Shown: piece by piece, positions 50,445-61,741 of the stretch
Position numbering within the stretch: the first letter of the stretch is position 1
Layout: each line of letters starts with the position of its first letter
Source of the DNA: Harmothoe impar
Lineage: Eukaryota > Annelida > Polychaeta > Phyllodocida > Polynoidae
Direction of reading: 5' to 3'
Length of the DNA stretch: 64,000 nucleotides
NCBI GenBank assembly: GCA_947462335.1
Contig: OX381709.1
Location: forward strand, 34,738,186-34,802,185
Program-made: the position numbers and the translations under genes
Notes under the pieces: generated by a model
What the model was told of the DNA's origin: nothing
What the model saw: the letters and a program-made list of their open reading frames with translations, nothing else
The model's database searches: none

Positions 50445-52490
50445 CTACCAGTAGCTATGAATTTCTTTGACCCCATCCTTTGCTTTTAAATTCTGAAGCT
50501 TGTTCTTGTTGCCACCACCATAGCCATAGTCAATGTTTGTTATGAAGTGAGCCTTTTTCCTATTTGTTTGTCTCTGCTGCTTGCTTGTTTGAACTCCGCC
50601 AGGCTTATAGTGCTTCTCATGTTTTGCTCGGTCATATTGCGATACCTGCGGTTGACTGTTCGTAGCCGTCCACATTTGAACTTTGGGGTTTTCTGCCTGT
50701 TTTTGTCATATGTTGCTTGCTTATCCTTTCTTTTTAGTTGCTGCACAACTTTGGACTTCCGGGGAAGCGGGCACCCGGCGGCCTTTAGCAGTTGGACGAG
50801 GGACTTACCGGGACCGTTATTCATCGAGTGCACAGCAGCATGAGCCCTGGCACGGGTCTGACGCGGGAATTCAATGTTTTTTCGGTAAGGCCTTAGATAA
50901 TGCACGGTTACAAGCCTCACACTTATTTTGCGATCTGTTTAAATATGTAAGTTCTAAAATAGCTGGATCAAACCGCTCAGCAACCAGTTTTGACAGTCGG
51001 TGTGTGTCCTGCTCTGTTGGAAATATTAAAGCATCATCTGGGCGACTGACTCCATCGTCAGTGATGGCGAATGGTCTAGCCCATGGGTTTTTTGACGAGC
51101 AGACAAAAGAATGTTCATGACAAAGGGCATGTTCTCCCTGGTAGCAGTTCAGTAGGGTGTCTGCCATGTATGACGTTTTTCTGCAGATTGTCGCTAGGTC
51201 TCCTGGGTACTGTTTTGACGCATGACGTAGCTCCGCCTGGCACCTCTGCGCAAAGTCAATGGCAAACCGGGACTTGAACTGTTCCTGTTCGGTCTTGTTC
51301 TTCCCCGGAAACATGTCTTTGGAAAATTGAGAATTTTTTATGTGCTTGACATGGTTCCTAGTCAAGTGCACGGTGCATTTGTAAACCTTTATGCCCATAT
51401 TCTTTGCTGTCAGGTTTGCACTACTGTCACCGTCCATGGTTACCGCAGCTACAGGTGGACCACCATTTGATGATACGCTTCTGACTGCCCTTTCCAGGTA
51501 ATCTCCCTCATTTCCTATGACTGCATCCTGGGACAGATTGGCTGTAAATGTTTGCAGATGGATATCCTCTTTGGATTCTGGACAAGTATATCTCTTCTGG
51601 CTTACCTCAACTGCTATAATCTGTTTATCGGAGGTAACATTCTCTGCCATGAGGAATATGTTCGTTGTAGCTGGTTGTGTTGGTGTCTTACCGAAGCCAC
51701 TAGCCATTGAGTTGTTATACTTTCCGTCCACTTCACCTGGTATTCCTGCCGATGCCCCGAGACCAATCTGCTCGTTGATTTCTTGTAATTCTTTTATTTG
51801 GTCTGACATGTCATCTTGGTTCGTCTGCTCCATGATTGGTGCCACAGCGTTTGCATTGTCCAGCATTGACCGCTTTGATGGGGCAGTAATGTTGCATGCA
51901 TTTAAAACGTCAGCTATGCCATCATATCCAATACTCTGCCAATCCAATCTGCATCGCTCTGTTGACTGTTGATGCCCTTCTTCCCGGACCTGTTGCTGCT
52001 ACTACATCATATAATTTTGCTTTGTTTGAAACATAGCCGCAGGCAGAACACCTGACACCGACACACCAACTGGCACCTCTCTTCTCTATGGTGTCTGCGT
52101 TCCAGAGGACATCAGCCTTGCAATCCGCTGAGTGCTGCCTGTGTTCTTTGGATATTGATTAAAGAATCCCAGCAGTTCACTTCTGTGTAGTATCAAGTAG
52201 TTGTTGTCATCACCCTCTGGGAGGTCCTCGGTGGCATTGTATTCTGTGTAGAATGTAGGATCTTAGGATGAGGTTGTTGACTGGGTCTCAGCTGTGATCT
52301 TTGGTCACGATTGATCCTGACTCTTCAGTTACAACACATCGAGCATGGTTGGATTCGCTGAGCCCCACAACCTTCCTGTCTGCAGGAATCACTGCCACCA
52401 CATTGGGGTCCACCCACTGGTGCCCTACCTTGAACTGAGTATTTTTCTTTGATTGAACCCTACGGATTCTGCGCCTGGTTATCACCATCC
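50445..52490 (-). pseudogene. Mutator-like (MULE-type) DDE transposase, frameshifted
   Basis: Minus-strand pieces: 52488-52288 (basic N terminus MVITRRRIRRVQSK), 52265-51950 (FYTEYNATEDLPEGDDNNYL; DVLWNADTIEKRGASWCVGV; RCSACGYVSNKAKLYDV zinc-ribbon), 51947-50871 (358 codons: QSIGYDGIADVLNACNITAP, VSQKRYTCPESKEDIH, AAVTMDGDSSANLTAKNMGI, KCTVHLTRNHVKHIKN) and 50920-50540 (the AVHSMNNGPGKSLVQLLKAA region, then basic). The Asp-Gly-Asp box followed by Cys-x-x-His is typical of invertebrate Mutator-like proteins. At least two frameshifts are present. TIRs were not identified. Confidence 0.7.
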
Positions 52491-52896
52491 TTATGAATAA
52501 CTTGCACTTATGATACTGAATGACTTGCCTTTAAAGTAGTAGGAGCTATACCCATGTAGACAGTGCCACAGCCAGCTTAAAACTAGCCCACTACTGTAAA
52601 CGTAGATATTTTCGCGCAGCTAAATTTTAACGCAGCTAAATTTTCGCGCATCTAGCACATAAAGGCATTTTCGCGCAATAATATTTTCGCGCAGCTGCCA
52701 TCAGGTGATCTTTAGCTACATGTCAGTTTTTACGGTTTTTCAATCGGACAATTATTAAGGGCTTTACAGCCCAATATAATTGTTGAAATATTTTTCCCCG
52801 CAGCCCCTTCCAACACAAACTTTCCGACACCCACCAGTACTATGGTCACATGGGGGACCACATAAGGGAACATTCACAAATGACATCACTTTTCAT

Positions 52897-53154
52897 TGGC
52901 GGATCCAGGGGGTGGCCCGATGGGCTTTGCACCCCCCCCCCCAAAAAAAAAGAGAAAAAAGGAATAAGAGAAAAAAAAAAGAAAAAAAGAGGGAAAAGAG
53001 AGAGAAGGGGGATCATATAATATTGTGTCCTAAAATGCATGAGAATCATCAAAATGTTCTTGGGGGGGAGCATGCCGCGGGAAACAGACAGTCACTCCAG
53101 GTTGGCCAGGTTTGCCTCCCCACCCCCCTCTAGACAATCCTGAATCCGCCACTG
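52897..53154. mobile_element. hAT-like MITE (TTGGCGGATCCAGG type)
   Basis: Imperfect termini TTGGCGGATCCAGGGGG and CCTGAATCCGCCACTG; interior with poly-C, A/G-rich tract and GGGGGG. The CAGTGGCGGATYCAGG signature is common in hAT MITEs. Target duplication not resolved. Confidence 0.6.
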
Positions 53155-53239
53155 CCTTTTAGGGCCATTTTCAGGACCCCCTATCTATGCTCTGTAGGCC
53201 CCCTACTGTTGTTTAGAGTCTTTTTTTTTTTTTTTTAGC

Positions 53240-53883
53240 GACATGCCATCCTTGAACTCAAGTTTCAAGTTCAAGATTGGTAAAATTTATTCATCATAAG
53301 ATCAACGGTGTACACACAATGTATAGTTCCTCTAGGTCTTATATACGTAGACCCATGTTTAAATTACACTTGACTGAGTATTTTGGTCCCTTAATGATCT
53401 TATATAAAAAGGCTGCTCTATGGCAGAAATGGCAGTATTCTTAAGCCACCTTTATATACAATTTGTTTATAATTACATGCTGAATTTATATAATAAATAT
53501 ATATCTAGAATATGTACAATATTTCATAAGTATATATAATAGTTTCTTGCATATTTAAATGCTATTACTGCTCCGTTTTGTAGATAATACAATTATATAT
53601 AACCATTATGGTTTGTTTCCTCACAGTAATATTTATGACATGTGTGAAATAATTCAATCATTACTAATTGTGAATATCCGTTCAGTTATTGGACAATACA
53701 GGACAAAACAGTAACTCTTAGTATACCATGTCAAGAATGAAAGAGTAGATGCAGCTACAATATACTTACGTATTTAAACAATTGTTGTCTATTGAAAATT
53801 TTCATGAAGCCTTGTTATCTTAGATGCACATTATAATATGTATTGAACTATTTGATCTATACAAAGGTTTACAATTCACAAGC
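53240..53883 (-). other. 3' UTR of the 53.9-56.4-kb LINE
   Basis: AT-rich, without frames. TCAAGAATGAAAGAGTA at about 53731 matches the phrase in the 3' region of element B (25546), suggesting related 3' ends. A T16 run at 53221-53236 precedes TTTCAAGTTCAAG. Confidence 0.45.
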
Positions 53884-56365
53884 TTACACTTTACTTGGCA
53901 CTAATAATTTCAAATCCTTTTTTATCTGACTTTTGAATGCCCATATATCAGCACAGTTTCTTTTGCTTGAATGCAATTCATTCCATAATACAGATACACT
54001 ATACTCAACACTCTTTTTATAAGACTCACAGTGTGGTAAATAGTTCCTCAACATTGGACCAGCATTTTGCCTTGTATTATGAACAGAGTTTTTTAAATAA
54101 ATATCTTTTTGAGATTGTTTGTACCCATCAACCAAAGCATGAGCATTTCTTCTATCAACCAGCATATTAAGACCAGTATCATTAGGTATTTCTCATGTTG
54201 GAGTTAACCTAGGCTTTTTCAAACAAACGTTTACAGCCCTATTCTGCGCAACTTGTAACTTGGACAAAGTAGTTTTGTTAGAGTTCATGTAAAACAAGAT
54301 GTCCCCATAATCAAAAATTGGTAGAATATACACTTTATAAATCTTTAATAATGAATCTTTGGAAAGGAATCTTGCGATCTTAGTTAATTGGTAAGTTCTG
54401 TAAGCAACAGTACGCAATTGATTTCTCATGAAGGACTCATAAGTTAATTTTGAATCTAAAATGACCCCCAAATACTTGTAAGTCGGAACCCTTGATAAAT
54501 TTTTACGATTTATGCTAAGTGAGGCATTCTTAAAACATTTCTTTGCACTAAAACCCATGAATTTTGTCTTTGTGATATTTACAGTTAGCTTATTCTTTTC
54601 ACACCATACTACAAATCTGTCAATGTCCTCTTGCATTTCTTGCACTGTAACATTGTCATTATTGCTTGAATTATAAATAACCGTATCATCAGCGAATAAG
54701 ATCATTTTTGATGATTTACATATTTTTTCCACATCATTTATATAAGCTAAAAAAAGCAATGGTCCCAAAATTGAGCCTTGAGGAACTCCACATAACATTT
54801 CTTTCTTGCAGGAAAGATGCCCATTAGCATAGGTGTCTTGAAATCTGTCAGATAAGTAATTTTGAACCCATAATAATAATTTTCCCTTTATTCCCACTAA
54901 ACTTAATTTTTTTATTAGAATTTCGTGGTTTACCTTATCAAAAGCTTTCTTCAAATCAAAAAAAGTTGCCAAAGTATTAATGCCCACATTTCTATTCCTC
55001 AATATATCATCTGTTAACTGACTGACTGCCTGTATGGTGGACCTTTCTTTTCTGTATCCACTTTGCTGACTAGTCAATATGTCGTTATTCTCCATAAAAT
55101 CTGACAATTGTTTATGTACCAATCTCTCTAACATCTTTCCTGTTATTGGAAGCAATGATATTGGTCTGTAGTTTGTCACTCTTCTCCTATCACCTCCCTT
55201 ATAAATAGGAGTAACTGTAGCGCTTTTCCAATACTTAGGAACAATACCGGTATTTAAAGAAGCATTAAATATGTGAACAAGTTGCCTACTAGTTTTTGAA
55301 AAACACATTTTCAATACCTTTGAAGACAGACCTTCAATAGCTGATGCTTTTGTGACATCAATGTCTTTTATAAGTTCATTAACTTCCATTTCATTAGTGA
55401 GTGCTAACTCTAGCACTGTTGTATCATTTACAACTCCATCAAATGACCAGGGATTATTCATATTAGCAGACAAATTTGCACCAACATTTGAAAATAATTC
55501 ATTAATGAACGTAGGAGCCTCTTTATCATCAATTGCAGAGTCATCATCATTAAGGAGGGAAATATTTTTTTCGTCTTTTTGCTTACCCGGTAGTAATTTT
55601 GCAATTTCCCTCCAAAATTTATGAGGATCATTTTTACACTCGTCCGTAATTTACATGTTTATTACGAGAACTTCTGCAGGTTGAATTTAAAGCCTTCCTA
55701 GCATCCTTAGCAATTTGCTTATCAACTGGATTTTTTGTTTTCCTAGACCTAGACAAGAGTCTATCCTTTTCCGCAATTATTTCCAATAAGTCTTGACTGA
55801 CCCACTCTTGTCTAGGCCTATCAACAGTAAATGTTTTATATGGGCAAAGCTCATCAATAACTTGTAGAATATGCTTATAATAATAATCCCATAGCTTCTC
55901 CACATCAGTACAAGCAAAGTACTCTCGCCAGTCAATAGTATTTAACTTCTCCTCAACGAGATCATTTTGCAATTTTTTCAAAGATCTACCGGTAAAAGTA
56001 ATTTTGGTATTATCAAAACACAGATTTTCTCCCGAACAATAAATAAATTCATGGTCACTCAAATCAAAATGAATAGTTCCTGAGTCCTCAATATCATTTA
56101 CATTTGTGAATAGAAAATCCAAACATGAATCTTTATCCCCTGTACGTGTAACTGACTTTATGTAATTCATGAATCCATACTGTAACATCATATTAATTAA
56201 TTTCCCACTAAAATGTTTCAATTTCACATGGAAAAGATCAATATTAAAATCACCTAAGTAATATACATTCTCAATGTTTGTTTTTTTCAAGTCGCTAACC
56301 AATTCTTCCAATAAATCTATAAATTTTCCCATATCCCCTTGGGGTGGCCTATAAATATTACAAAT
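53884..56365 (-). mobile_element. CR1-like LINE, 5'-truncated (EN + RT)
   Basis: Minus strand. 56365-55634: the EN C-terminal half, with NIYRPPQGD, YLGDFNIDLF and DLSDHEFIY, then the RT linker. 55473-54193 (426 codons, first in-frame residues after a TTG): VTNYRPISLLPITGKMLERL, FFDLKKAFDKVNHEIL, CGVPQGSILGPLLFLAYIND and LFADDTVIYN catalytic box, KYLGVILDSKL. 54165-53884: C-terminal tail. Frameshifts near 55630-55470 and 54190 show decay. The 3' UTR runs to roughly 53240. No NADAR or SGNH ORF upstream because it is 5'-truncated at about 56365. Same orientation as POLR3C. Confidence 0.9.
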
Positions 56366-56502
56366 TACCCGGGTCCGTACTGTAGTGCATTATGGAGTGC
56401 CAGATATCATTGGAAAGCTAATTTTTTGTGCAAAATATTCGCGCACATCATATTTTCGCGCACATATGTATATGTACTGAGCGAAAATTAATACGTTTAC
56501 AG

Positions 56503-56757
56503 TAACCCAAGAAAGGGTTCTAGACAGGGAACACATGTTACTGTGAAATCTAATGTAATGTAATATGATACCCTATAAACATCTTACTGTTGGTGCTACT
56601 GACCCTAATAGATAAAGCACTCTAATGTTCTTGTATCCCTGTTTCTTGTACTTCAATTAGAAGCAAATACACTGTATTTGTCAATAAATCAGAATATTTA
56701 CTGAATATATCGAAATATCATCATATTTTAGGTCAATTAGCATTATTTATCATTCTG
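56503..56757. other. Intron 1 sequence, nothing recognised
   Basis: AT-rich, no feature seen. Confidence 0.35.
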
Positions 56758-56759
56758 TA

Positions 56760-57172
56760 GGTGAGTTCGGTAGTAGGTTTTTATTAGTTCCGACGTAACC
56801 CACTGCGGCTAGGCCTGTGGGTTACGCCGGGGCCGCATGGCAATTATTAGGGTGCTCTTTGAGCAACCAAAAATCACCGCCAGATGGTGCCACCGTCTAT
56901 GGCGGCGCAGCGCTTTGCGACCCAGCTTGGTTCGCATTCACTCCCAACTTTTGCTATCCAGTGGCGGCCCAACCTACACGGAGTCGTAGGTTGGGTAGGC
57001 TCAACTAGTTTTTATTGACCGGATATCCCAGCCTGCCTACTCTCCCAGGGCCAGACCACCCCTCACAAACACCCAGCTAAGTTTTACTGAAGCTGGTTCT
57101 TTGCTAGGGGTGCTCTGGGCGAGTAGACAGGCTAGTAGATCCCTTCAATAAAAACCTGCTACCGAACTCACC
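56760..57172. mobile_element. TA-flanked MITE next to POLR3C exon 1
   Basis: 413 bp. Inverted ends GGTGAGTTCGGTAGTAGGTT / AACCTGCTACCGAACTCACC continue for 26 nt with one mismatch and are flanked by TA (56758-56759, 57173-57174). Its right end lies 104 bp from the donor of POLR3C exon 1. Confidence 0.9.
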
Positions 57173-57277
57173 TAGTTTACCATACCCAACTTTGTGACAG
57201 TGGGCTGCCTCAGTGCCTGCCAGACTGACACAACGAGTATAATCACTCTATTATCGCTCAGAACATGCTGGTCTTAC

Positions 57278-57424
57278 CTGGTCTATTTTCAGTCCTGTCT
57301 CCTGTGATATCAACCCAAGCGACATCACACCTTTCCTGAGCAGTAATATGGAAACTTTTTCCACCACTTCGCCATAAAACTCCTTCATAACGAGGGAGCA
57401 CAAAGTGTTTTGGTACACCGACAT
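57278..57424 (-). CDS. POLR3C: POLR3C coding exon 1
   Basis: This exon has 49 codons starting at the ATG at 57424-57422 (MSVYQNTLCSL...) and ending ...TGLKIDQ before donor GTAAGA, phase 0. The reading frame is open for eight more codons upstream, but those begin with GTG, not ATG, and the family aligns from the MSVYQ methionine. The segment YGEVVEKVSILLLRKG followed by LGLISQETGLKIDQ is the first winged-helix domain of RPC3. The start lies about 0.1 kb from the likely CEP19 first exon on the other strand, so the two genes probably share a promoter. Confidence 0.9.
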
Positions 57425-57560
57425 TTTGCTGTCTGACTGACCGGCCACGTTTCCACTTTACAGCGCCAGGCGGGGACACGCGCCTGCGGCTGCCGCCTTG
57501 TGGTTACTTTTTGAACTATGCTTGGAGTGGCGTACTTGACAACCAGAATCTGACACGCTT
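57425..57560. promoter_or_regulatory. Putative bidirectional POLR3C/CEP19 promoter
   Basis: This short GC-richer stretch (GCCAGGCGGGGACACG and CGGCTGCCGCC) sits between the start codon of POLR3C and the donor of the CEP19 5' UTR exon, with no TATA box evident. The head-to-head layout with less than 150 bp between them implies a shared promoter. No RFX X-box of the type expected for many ciliary genes was seen in it. Confidence 0.4.
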
Positions 57561-57572
57561 AATTCGGTTTAG
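57480..57572 (+). other. CEP19: Putative CEP19 5' UTR exon 1 and donor
   Basis: A consensus donor (AG|GTAAGTTC) at 57573 lies just outside the POLR3C start on the opposite strand. A pyrimidine-tract acceptor (TCTCTCCTTTCAG) lies at 59889-59901, upstream of the CEP19 ATG. Together they suggest a non-coding first exon and a 2.3-kb 5' UTR intron carrying MITE insertions. The transcription start is not determinable; the left boundary is nominal. Confidence 0.45.
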
Positions 57573-58066
57573 GTAAGTTCAATTTATATGCCATCCATAG
57601 CCAACGATACCCTCTAGACACACCATAGGTGATGTCTCATTCAAATTACATGCACTAACGCATGTTTGTTCTTCTGCCCATGCTACTAAGGCACGAAAAC
57701 CCCGTGTTTGGCTTCACTCTTTGTAAGCGATAATTGGGGTACTAACCTATCTTACCTAGTGCTAGTGGCCTAATAAATTACACTTTCTCAATTATTGAAG
57801 TAGATCTACACATATTGGCACTCTGTGGAATAATTTAGGCCCTTGATTTGATTACTAGACATGTATAGGCCTACATGTATCTTCTTCACATGGTATATTT
57901 TTCATCTGATCATTAGGCCTAGGTGAACTAACCCCTCTAGTCTTAGTTGAGCTTTCCCAACCTACTACTTCGTGTAGCTCAGTGGGTTTCATCGGAACTA
58001 TCTAGTCTAGGTAGGCCTACCGGTAGTCACCGATGTCGACCTAGCCTAGGCTTCTCCCTAGGCTAA
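57573..58066. other. Putative CEP19 5' UTR intron, left part
   Basis: No coding or repeat feature recognised; several AGGCCTA motifs. Confidence 0.35.
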
Positions 58067-58390
58067 GGGAGTGCTCATTTTTTAACAACAGGGGGGGGGC
58101 GGTGAGATTTCACGCGGAGCGCGCGAAATCTTTTCACACCCCCCCGCTAGAGGGGTCGAAATTTTTTACCCCCCCCCCCCGGCAGGCCAAAAATCGCGCG
58201 CGTTCGCGCCCCTTTGTAGCATAGTAACGCGCGGGCTTTTCCCCTCAAAACAGGTTGAATTTTTTTCACCCCCTCCCCAAGAGAGGGGTCTAAATTTTTT
58301 ACCCCCCCCCCCCGGTCAAGGGGTACAAATTTTTTACCCCCCCCCAAATCCACCACCCTCCCCCCCTGTTGTTAAAAAATGAGCACTCCC
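58067..58390. mobile_element. GC-tract MITE, copy 3
   Basis: 324 bp, TAA duplications at 58064-58066 and 58391-58393. Nearly identical to copy 1, including orientation. Confidence 0.92.
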
Positions 58391-58441
58391 TAAGTAAGGC
58401 TCAGTAAGGGAGCACCTGTCAGAATCAAGCGACCATTGGTG

Positions 58442-58683
58442 TGCCTCTACATGGGTAGCCGATTCTTTTACCCTGTCGCAGTGTCGATTTTTAGCAAGAT
58501 AGGCCGTGTCGGCGTGTCGATTTTTAGGTATATAAGAACTTAGAGAAAAATGTCTGCAGGTCGATTTTTATCCTTTATTTTTCTGTGTCCGTCGATTTTT
58601 AAAACCCCCGTGTCGCAAGTGTCGATTTTTAAAACCCCTGTGTCGCCGTGTCGCACGTGTCGAATTTTACCAATGTAGAGGCA
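58442..58683. mobile_element. hAT-like MITE, TIR TGCCTCTACATGGGTA, copy 2
   Basis: 242 bp, with flanks CATTGGTG (58434-58441) and CATTGGTT (58684-58691), a 7/8 match. Contains five to six GTGTCGATTTTTA modules. Confidence 0.85.
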
Positions 58684-58691
58684 CATTGGTT

Positions 58692-59206
58692 TTGGGCACG
58701 TTCAACTACCTCTAGGCCGACTGAGTGTTGGTTTAAATTATTATCATTTATACCGGTAAGGCCTAGTTAGTCCACCTCACTCCTCATACTTTGATATCAA
58801 TTTGATAACTTAGGCCTATTAGATTAAATATCTTCGTTTGTGGAGCATCCTACCACTCAGAATCAAGCCTAGCATTTTGTCTTCATGAATAAGGTGGAAA
58901 TACAGTACTAGAGTCAATATTCTTTAAGCTAGAGCAGTTTTCATAGAGGGTGTCAAGAGCCTTTTCACTTTTAAAAAAGCACACCTGCTAATAGAAATAA
59001 CAATTCTGAACTGATTTCAACGCAATAAAGTTTTTCATGTAGGGAAATTATTGTATTTAATATCATTATGTTCCCTTTATTTTTGGATATCATGACATTT
59101 TCCTACATTTTATGGCCAGTGAAGTAGACATAGGCCTACCCCAAAAAAGGGTACCGGTACGAACATTGTGTCAAAGATCACCTGCCCATTATGATACTGA
59201 GATCAC
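58692..59206. other. Putative CEP19 5' UTR intron, middle
   Basis: AT-rich, nothing recognised. Confidence 0.35.
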
Positions 59207-59381
59207 TGCCAAAAATTTGGACCCCTTGAGCGGGGGGGGGGGGGGGCAAAAAAATGTAACCTGTTTTGAGCCAAAAAGCCTCAAAGGGCCTGCGCGCGCA
59301 TCGATTTTCGACCCGTAGCGGGGGGTAAAAAATTTCGACCCCTTGACCCCCCCTCCATTGTTAAAAAATATGGGCACTCCC
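59207..59381. mobile_element. GC-tract MITE, copy 7 (5'-truncated)
   Basis: Right terminus TGTTAAAAAATATGGGCACTCCC followed by TAA in shortened form; interior GACCCGTAGCGGGGGGTAAA. The left end is missing. Confidence 0.7.
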
Positions 59382-59636
59382 TAAGATCCAATCACATCTA
59401 AATTGTGTGATCGACCCTTCTCAAAGATATTGGCCTATCAAACTGTTTGCCATCCACTTTTGAATGGGGGGTTCCAAGCAGCTCTGTTTGGGAGAGGATC
59501 GGATGAGTACACAGAGCTGCTTATACTAAGAGGCTAGGGGGTTCGTGGATTTTCGCGTGAGTACCGGTACCCAAAAACATTTTTGTTCCCCCCCCCCTCA
59601 TTGAACTATATGAACATGCTGGCTTTTTCCCCGCTA

Positions 59637-59745
59637 ACTGTAAAGGCCTTCTTTTGGTTGTCATTGCAAGTACAGTTTTTGCTATTTCCGGAGTTGATTT
59701 TACAGGGTTCCAATTGTTTTTCTCTCTTTGTGAAGTCTGGCTTTT
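59637..59745. repeat. Repeat shared with CEP19 3' UTR
   Basis: ACTGTAAAGGCCTTCTTTTG...CTCTCTTTGTGAAGTCT matches, in reverse complement, 61150-61258. Confidence 0.6.
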
Positions 59746-59958
59746 TCGCCGAAGAGGGGTCGAAATTTTTGTGGCCTGTTTTTGGCGAAAAAGCCGGGCA
59801 AATTACTCGTTTATGTCAAAGTGTTTAGTATACTGTTAACAAATTAATAACGACCCCATCGTCGTGTAGGCCTAACCATCCTGATTGATCTCTCCTTTCA
59901 GACAATGAGGCAGTAGGAGTAGTGTCCAGTTGGCCGTGCAGCGCCCTGCAGTGCAGCC

Positions 59959-60447
59959 ATGTCACAGATCACCTTAAAGCGTTGCGGGGTTCGCTTTGAC
60001 CCTCCCGCCGTCGTTATCACTTACTTTACCAAGGGTAAAATGCACCGTCGCACAATGCCTCTCCGCAATTTCAGCAAGCGTTCTGGGGTGTCTCGTGTAG
60101 CGGAGGAGCTGAAAGGAAACTCACGCCACAAAAAGTATCTCGAGCAACTCCCTCTGACACAATTAGAGAAGCTCATCACCCTGATCCACGACAAGCTGAG
60201 TGGCATGTCGTTAGACGCCAGTCTCAGCAAGAACAAGGGACTAGACAGTATAGACCCGGAAGAGGACTTGAACAAAGTCGATGAGGCAACCTTAAAGAGG
60301 AAAAAAAACATCATGGAGTCTTCCTTCGCTAAGAACAAGAAAGAGATTGGCGATCCTGATTTCCAGTACGATGTGGAGGTCGACTTTCAAGGTGGAGCCA
60401 TCGAGTCATGTGACTGGGATTCTGACCAATCAGATAACGAGTTCTGA
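59959..60447 (+). CDS. CEP19: CEP19, centrosomal protein of 19 kDa
   Basis: CEP19 localises to the mother centriole/basal body and recruits RABL2 for intraflagellar transport during ciliogenesis. This intronless coding exon gives 162 aa, close to the 163-167 aa usual for the family. Diagnostic blocks are KRCGVRFDPPAVVITYF at the N terminus, MPLRNFSKRSGVSRVAEELK, the HKKYLEQLPLTQLEKLI segment, IDPEEDLNKVDEATLKRKK, and a C-terminal acidic tail with DPDFQYDVEVDF and SCDWDSD. The ATG follows a probable splice acceptor at 59900-59901. It is divergently paired with POLR3C. Its 3' UTR contains MITE copies, and a candidate AATAAA lies at 62247. Confidence 0.95.
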   Translation: MSQITLKRCGVRFDPPAVVITYFTKGKMHRRTMPLRNFSKRSGVSRVAEELKGNSRHKKYLEQLPLTQLEKLITLIHDKLSGMSLDASLSKNKGLDSIDPEEDLNKVDEATLKRKKNIMESSFAKNKKEIGDPDFQYDVEVDFQGGAIESCDWDSDQSDNEF

Positions 60448-60473
60448 ATGTCAGAAATGTGTACAGTAGCTAA

Positions 60474-60628
60474 GGGAGTGCTAACATTTCAATGACGGTG
60501 GTGGAATTTGTTGACACCTTAAGCTTGACCGGGGAGTGGGTAAACAAAATTCACTAGCCCACTATATCTATCAAAGGGCGTATGTGCGAACGATTTTAGA
60601 CCCTCCGTTGTTAAAAAATGATCACTCC
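60474..60628. mobile_element. GC-tract MITE, copy 8 (decayed)
   Basis: TAA, GGGAGTGCTAACATTTCAA and, at the right, TTGTTAAAAAATGATCACTCC. Interior shortened. In the CEP19 3' UTR. Confidence 0.55.
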
Positions 60629-60989
60629 TCATCAGTTTTCTCTTGTATAGTTCATATAATCATATATGAGTGACGTCTATATCGTACCATGGTGTGGCTC
60701 AATCAGACCAGACCTGGCAGTCATTTTGACCTGTGCTTGCCACACGGCCCAGATAGACGGGTTGGGTTGGGTCGAGCACATCATGTAGGTCTGACAAGCG
60801 GTAGAGATACAGTTTCCAATGATGTACCAAAACACAATTTGTCCTGCGCTGAATTCATGTTGCCGTAGCCAGTTATGTCAGCCTTTATGCAGACCTGCAT
60901 CCTCACGCCCCAGCGTCACCAGCCTACCGCCATGCGCCTTCTTATTGTTGTACGTGTAGTTCATGCACCTAATCTCGCACATCTTTATA

Positions 60990-61260
60990 CCAGGTTCCCA
61001 GTGGTTTTCTCTCTTTGTGAAGTCTATTTCAATCCTGATTTCCTCAGCTATTTAAGGTGTTTGAAAGAAAGTTTTAATGGATGGAAATGACTGTGTCCTA
61101 TTGATGAATACCTTTCTTTTCTTTAAAACCTGTAAACTAGCTGAGAACATCGAGATTGAAATAGACTTCACAAAGAGAAACACAATGGTAACCCTGTAAA
61201 ATCGACTCCGGAAGGAGCAGAAGCTGTACTTGCAATGACAACCAAAAGAATGCGTTTACA
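60990..61260. repeat. CEP19: Inverted repeat in CEP19 3' UTR
   Basis: About 27 nt (TTTCTCTTTGTGAAGTCTAT...) at about 61000-61032 pairs with 61153-61182 in reverse complement. In mRNA this would be a long hairpin with a ~120-nt loop. The right arm extends into the repeat shared with 59637-59745. Confidence 0.65.
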
Positions 61261-61741
61261 GTTACTGGGGTATTCATCAATAGTATAAAGGCAGAGCATA
61301 TGTTAATACCTTCAGTCGCTATGTAACGTTTACTTCTTGGTTTATAGTGGATTATAGTGAAAGCGGATAGATTTTATCATGTGATATATTGTAATATATT
61401 ATTTTTCATTTGGTTAATGTAATTAATGGCACCGTTTAGTTCCATGCAATGCTATCATTTCCCCACATTATAACAATACGGTGCTACGTTTATAAGGTAT
61501 TCTGCACCTAGACAGGTTACACGGTGGGTGGAACCAAGAGTGGATGTTGTACAGCAGCTGTGTATATAACGCTTTATAATATTGTTATCGCACAAACTAA
61601 TATAGCAACAGGTAAATGTGCCATCATAGTGTGTATTGTGTAAAATACAAATGTAGTAGTCACCAGAAAGTTGGTCCTACAGTGTAAATGCATGACGAGT
61701 CTTCACTGGTATAAGGAAGGATGGAGTGGAACACCATATAA

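Larger units (their letters stand above)
52594..56502. mobile_element. TA-flanked MITE-like element with nested LINE
   Basis: CTGTAAACGTA (52594) and TACGTTTACAG (56492-56502) are inverted termini flanked by TA on both sides, as in Tc1/mariner-type insertions. Both ends carry TTTTCGCGCA-like repeats (52610-52695 and 56440-56475). The interior is a LINE (53240-56365) and a small hAT-like MITE, so this is an old short element later split by insertions. Confidence 0.6.
12734..57424 (-). other. POLR3C: POLR3C gene (5' half): RNA polymerase III subunit RPC3, five exons
   Basis: RPC3 is a winged-helix subunit of the RPC3/RPC6/RPC7 subcomplex that helps Pol III recruit TFIIIB and open promoters. 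Five minus-strand segments join in phase through GT-AG sites into 258 codons (147+256+168+98+105 nt) that read in the same order as the N-terminal half of animal RPC3 (about 530 aa in vertebrates). Intron sizes going 5' to 3' are 14.1 kb, 188 bp, 29.3 kb and 272 bp, then more than 12.7 kb. The remaining exons must lie left of the window; I found none in 1-12733. The long introns consist almost wholly of transposons, while introns 2 and 4 stay short. Family assignment is from recognisable sequence; the exon joins are inferred from splice sites and phase. Confidence 0.9.
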
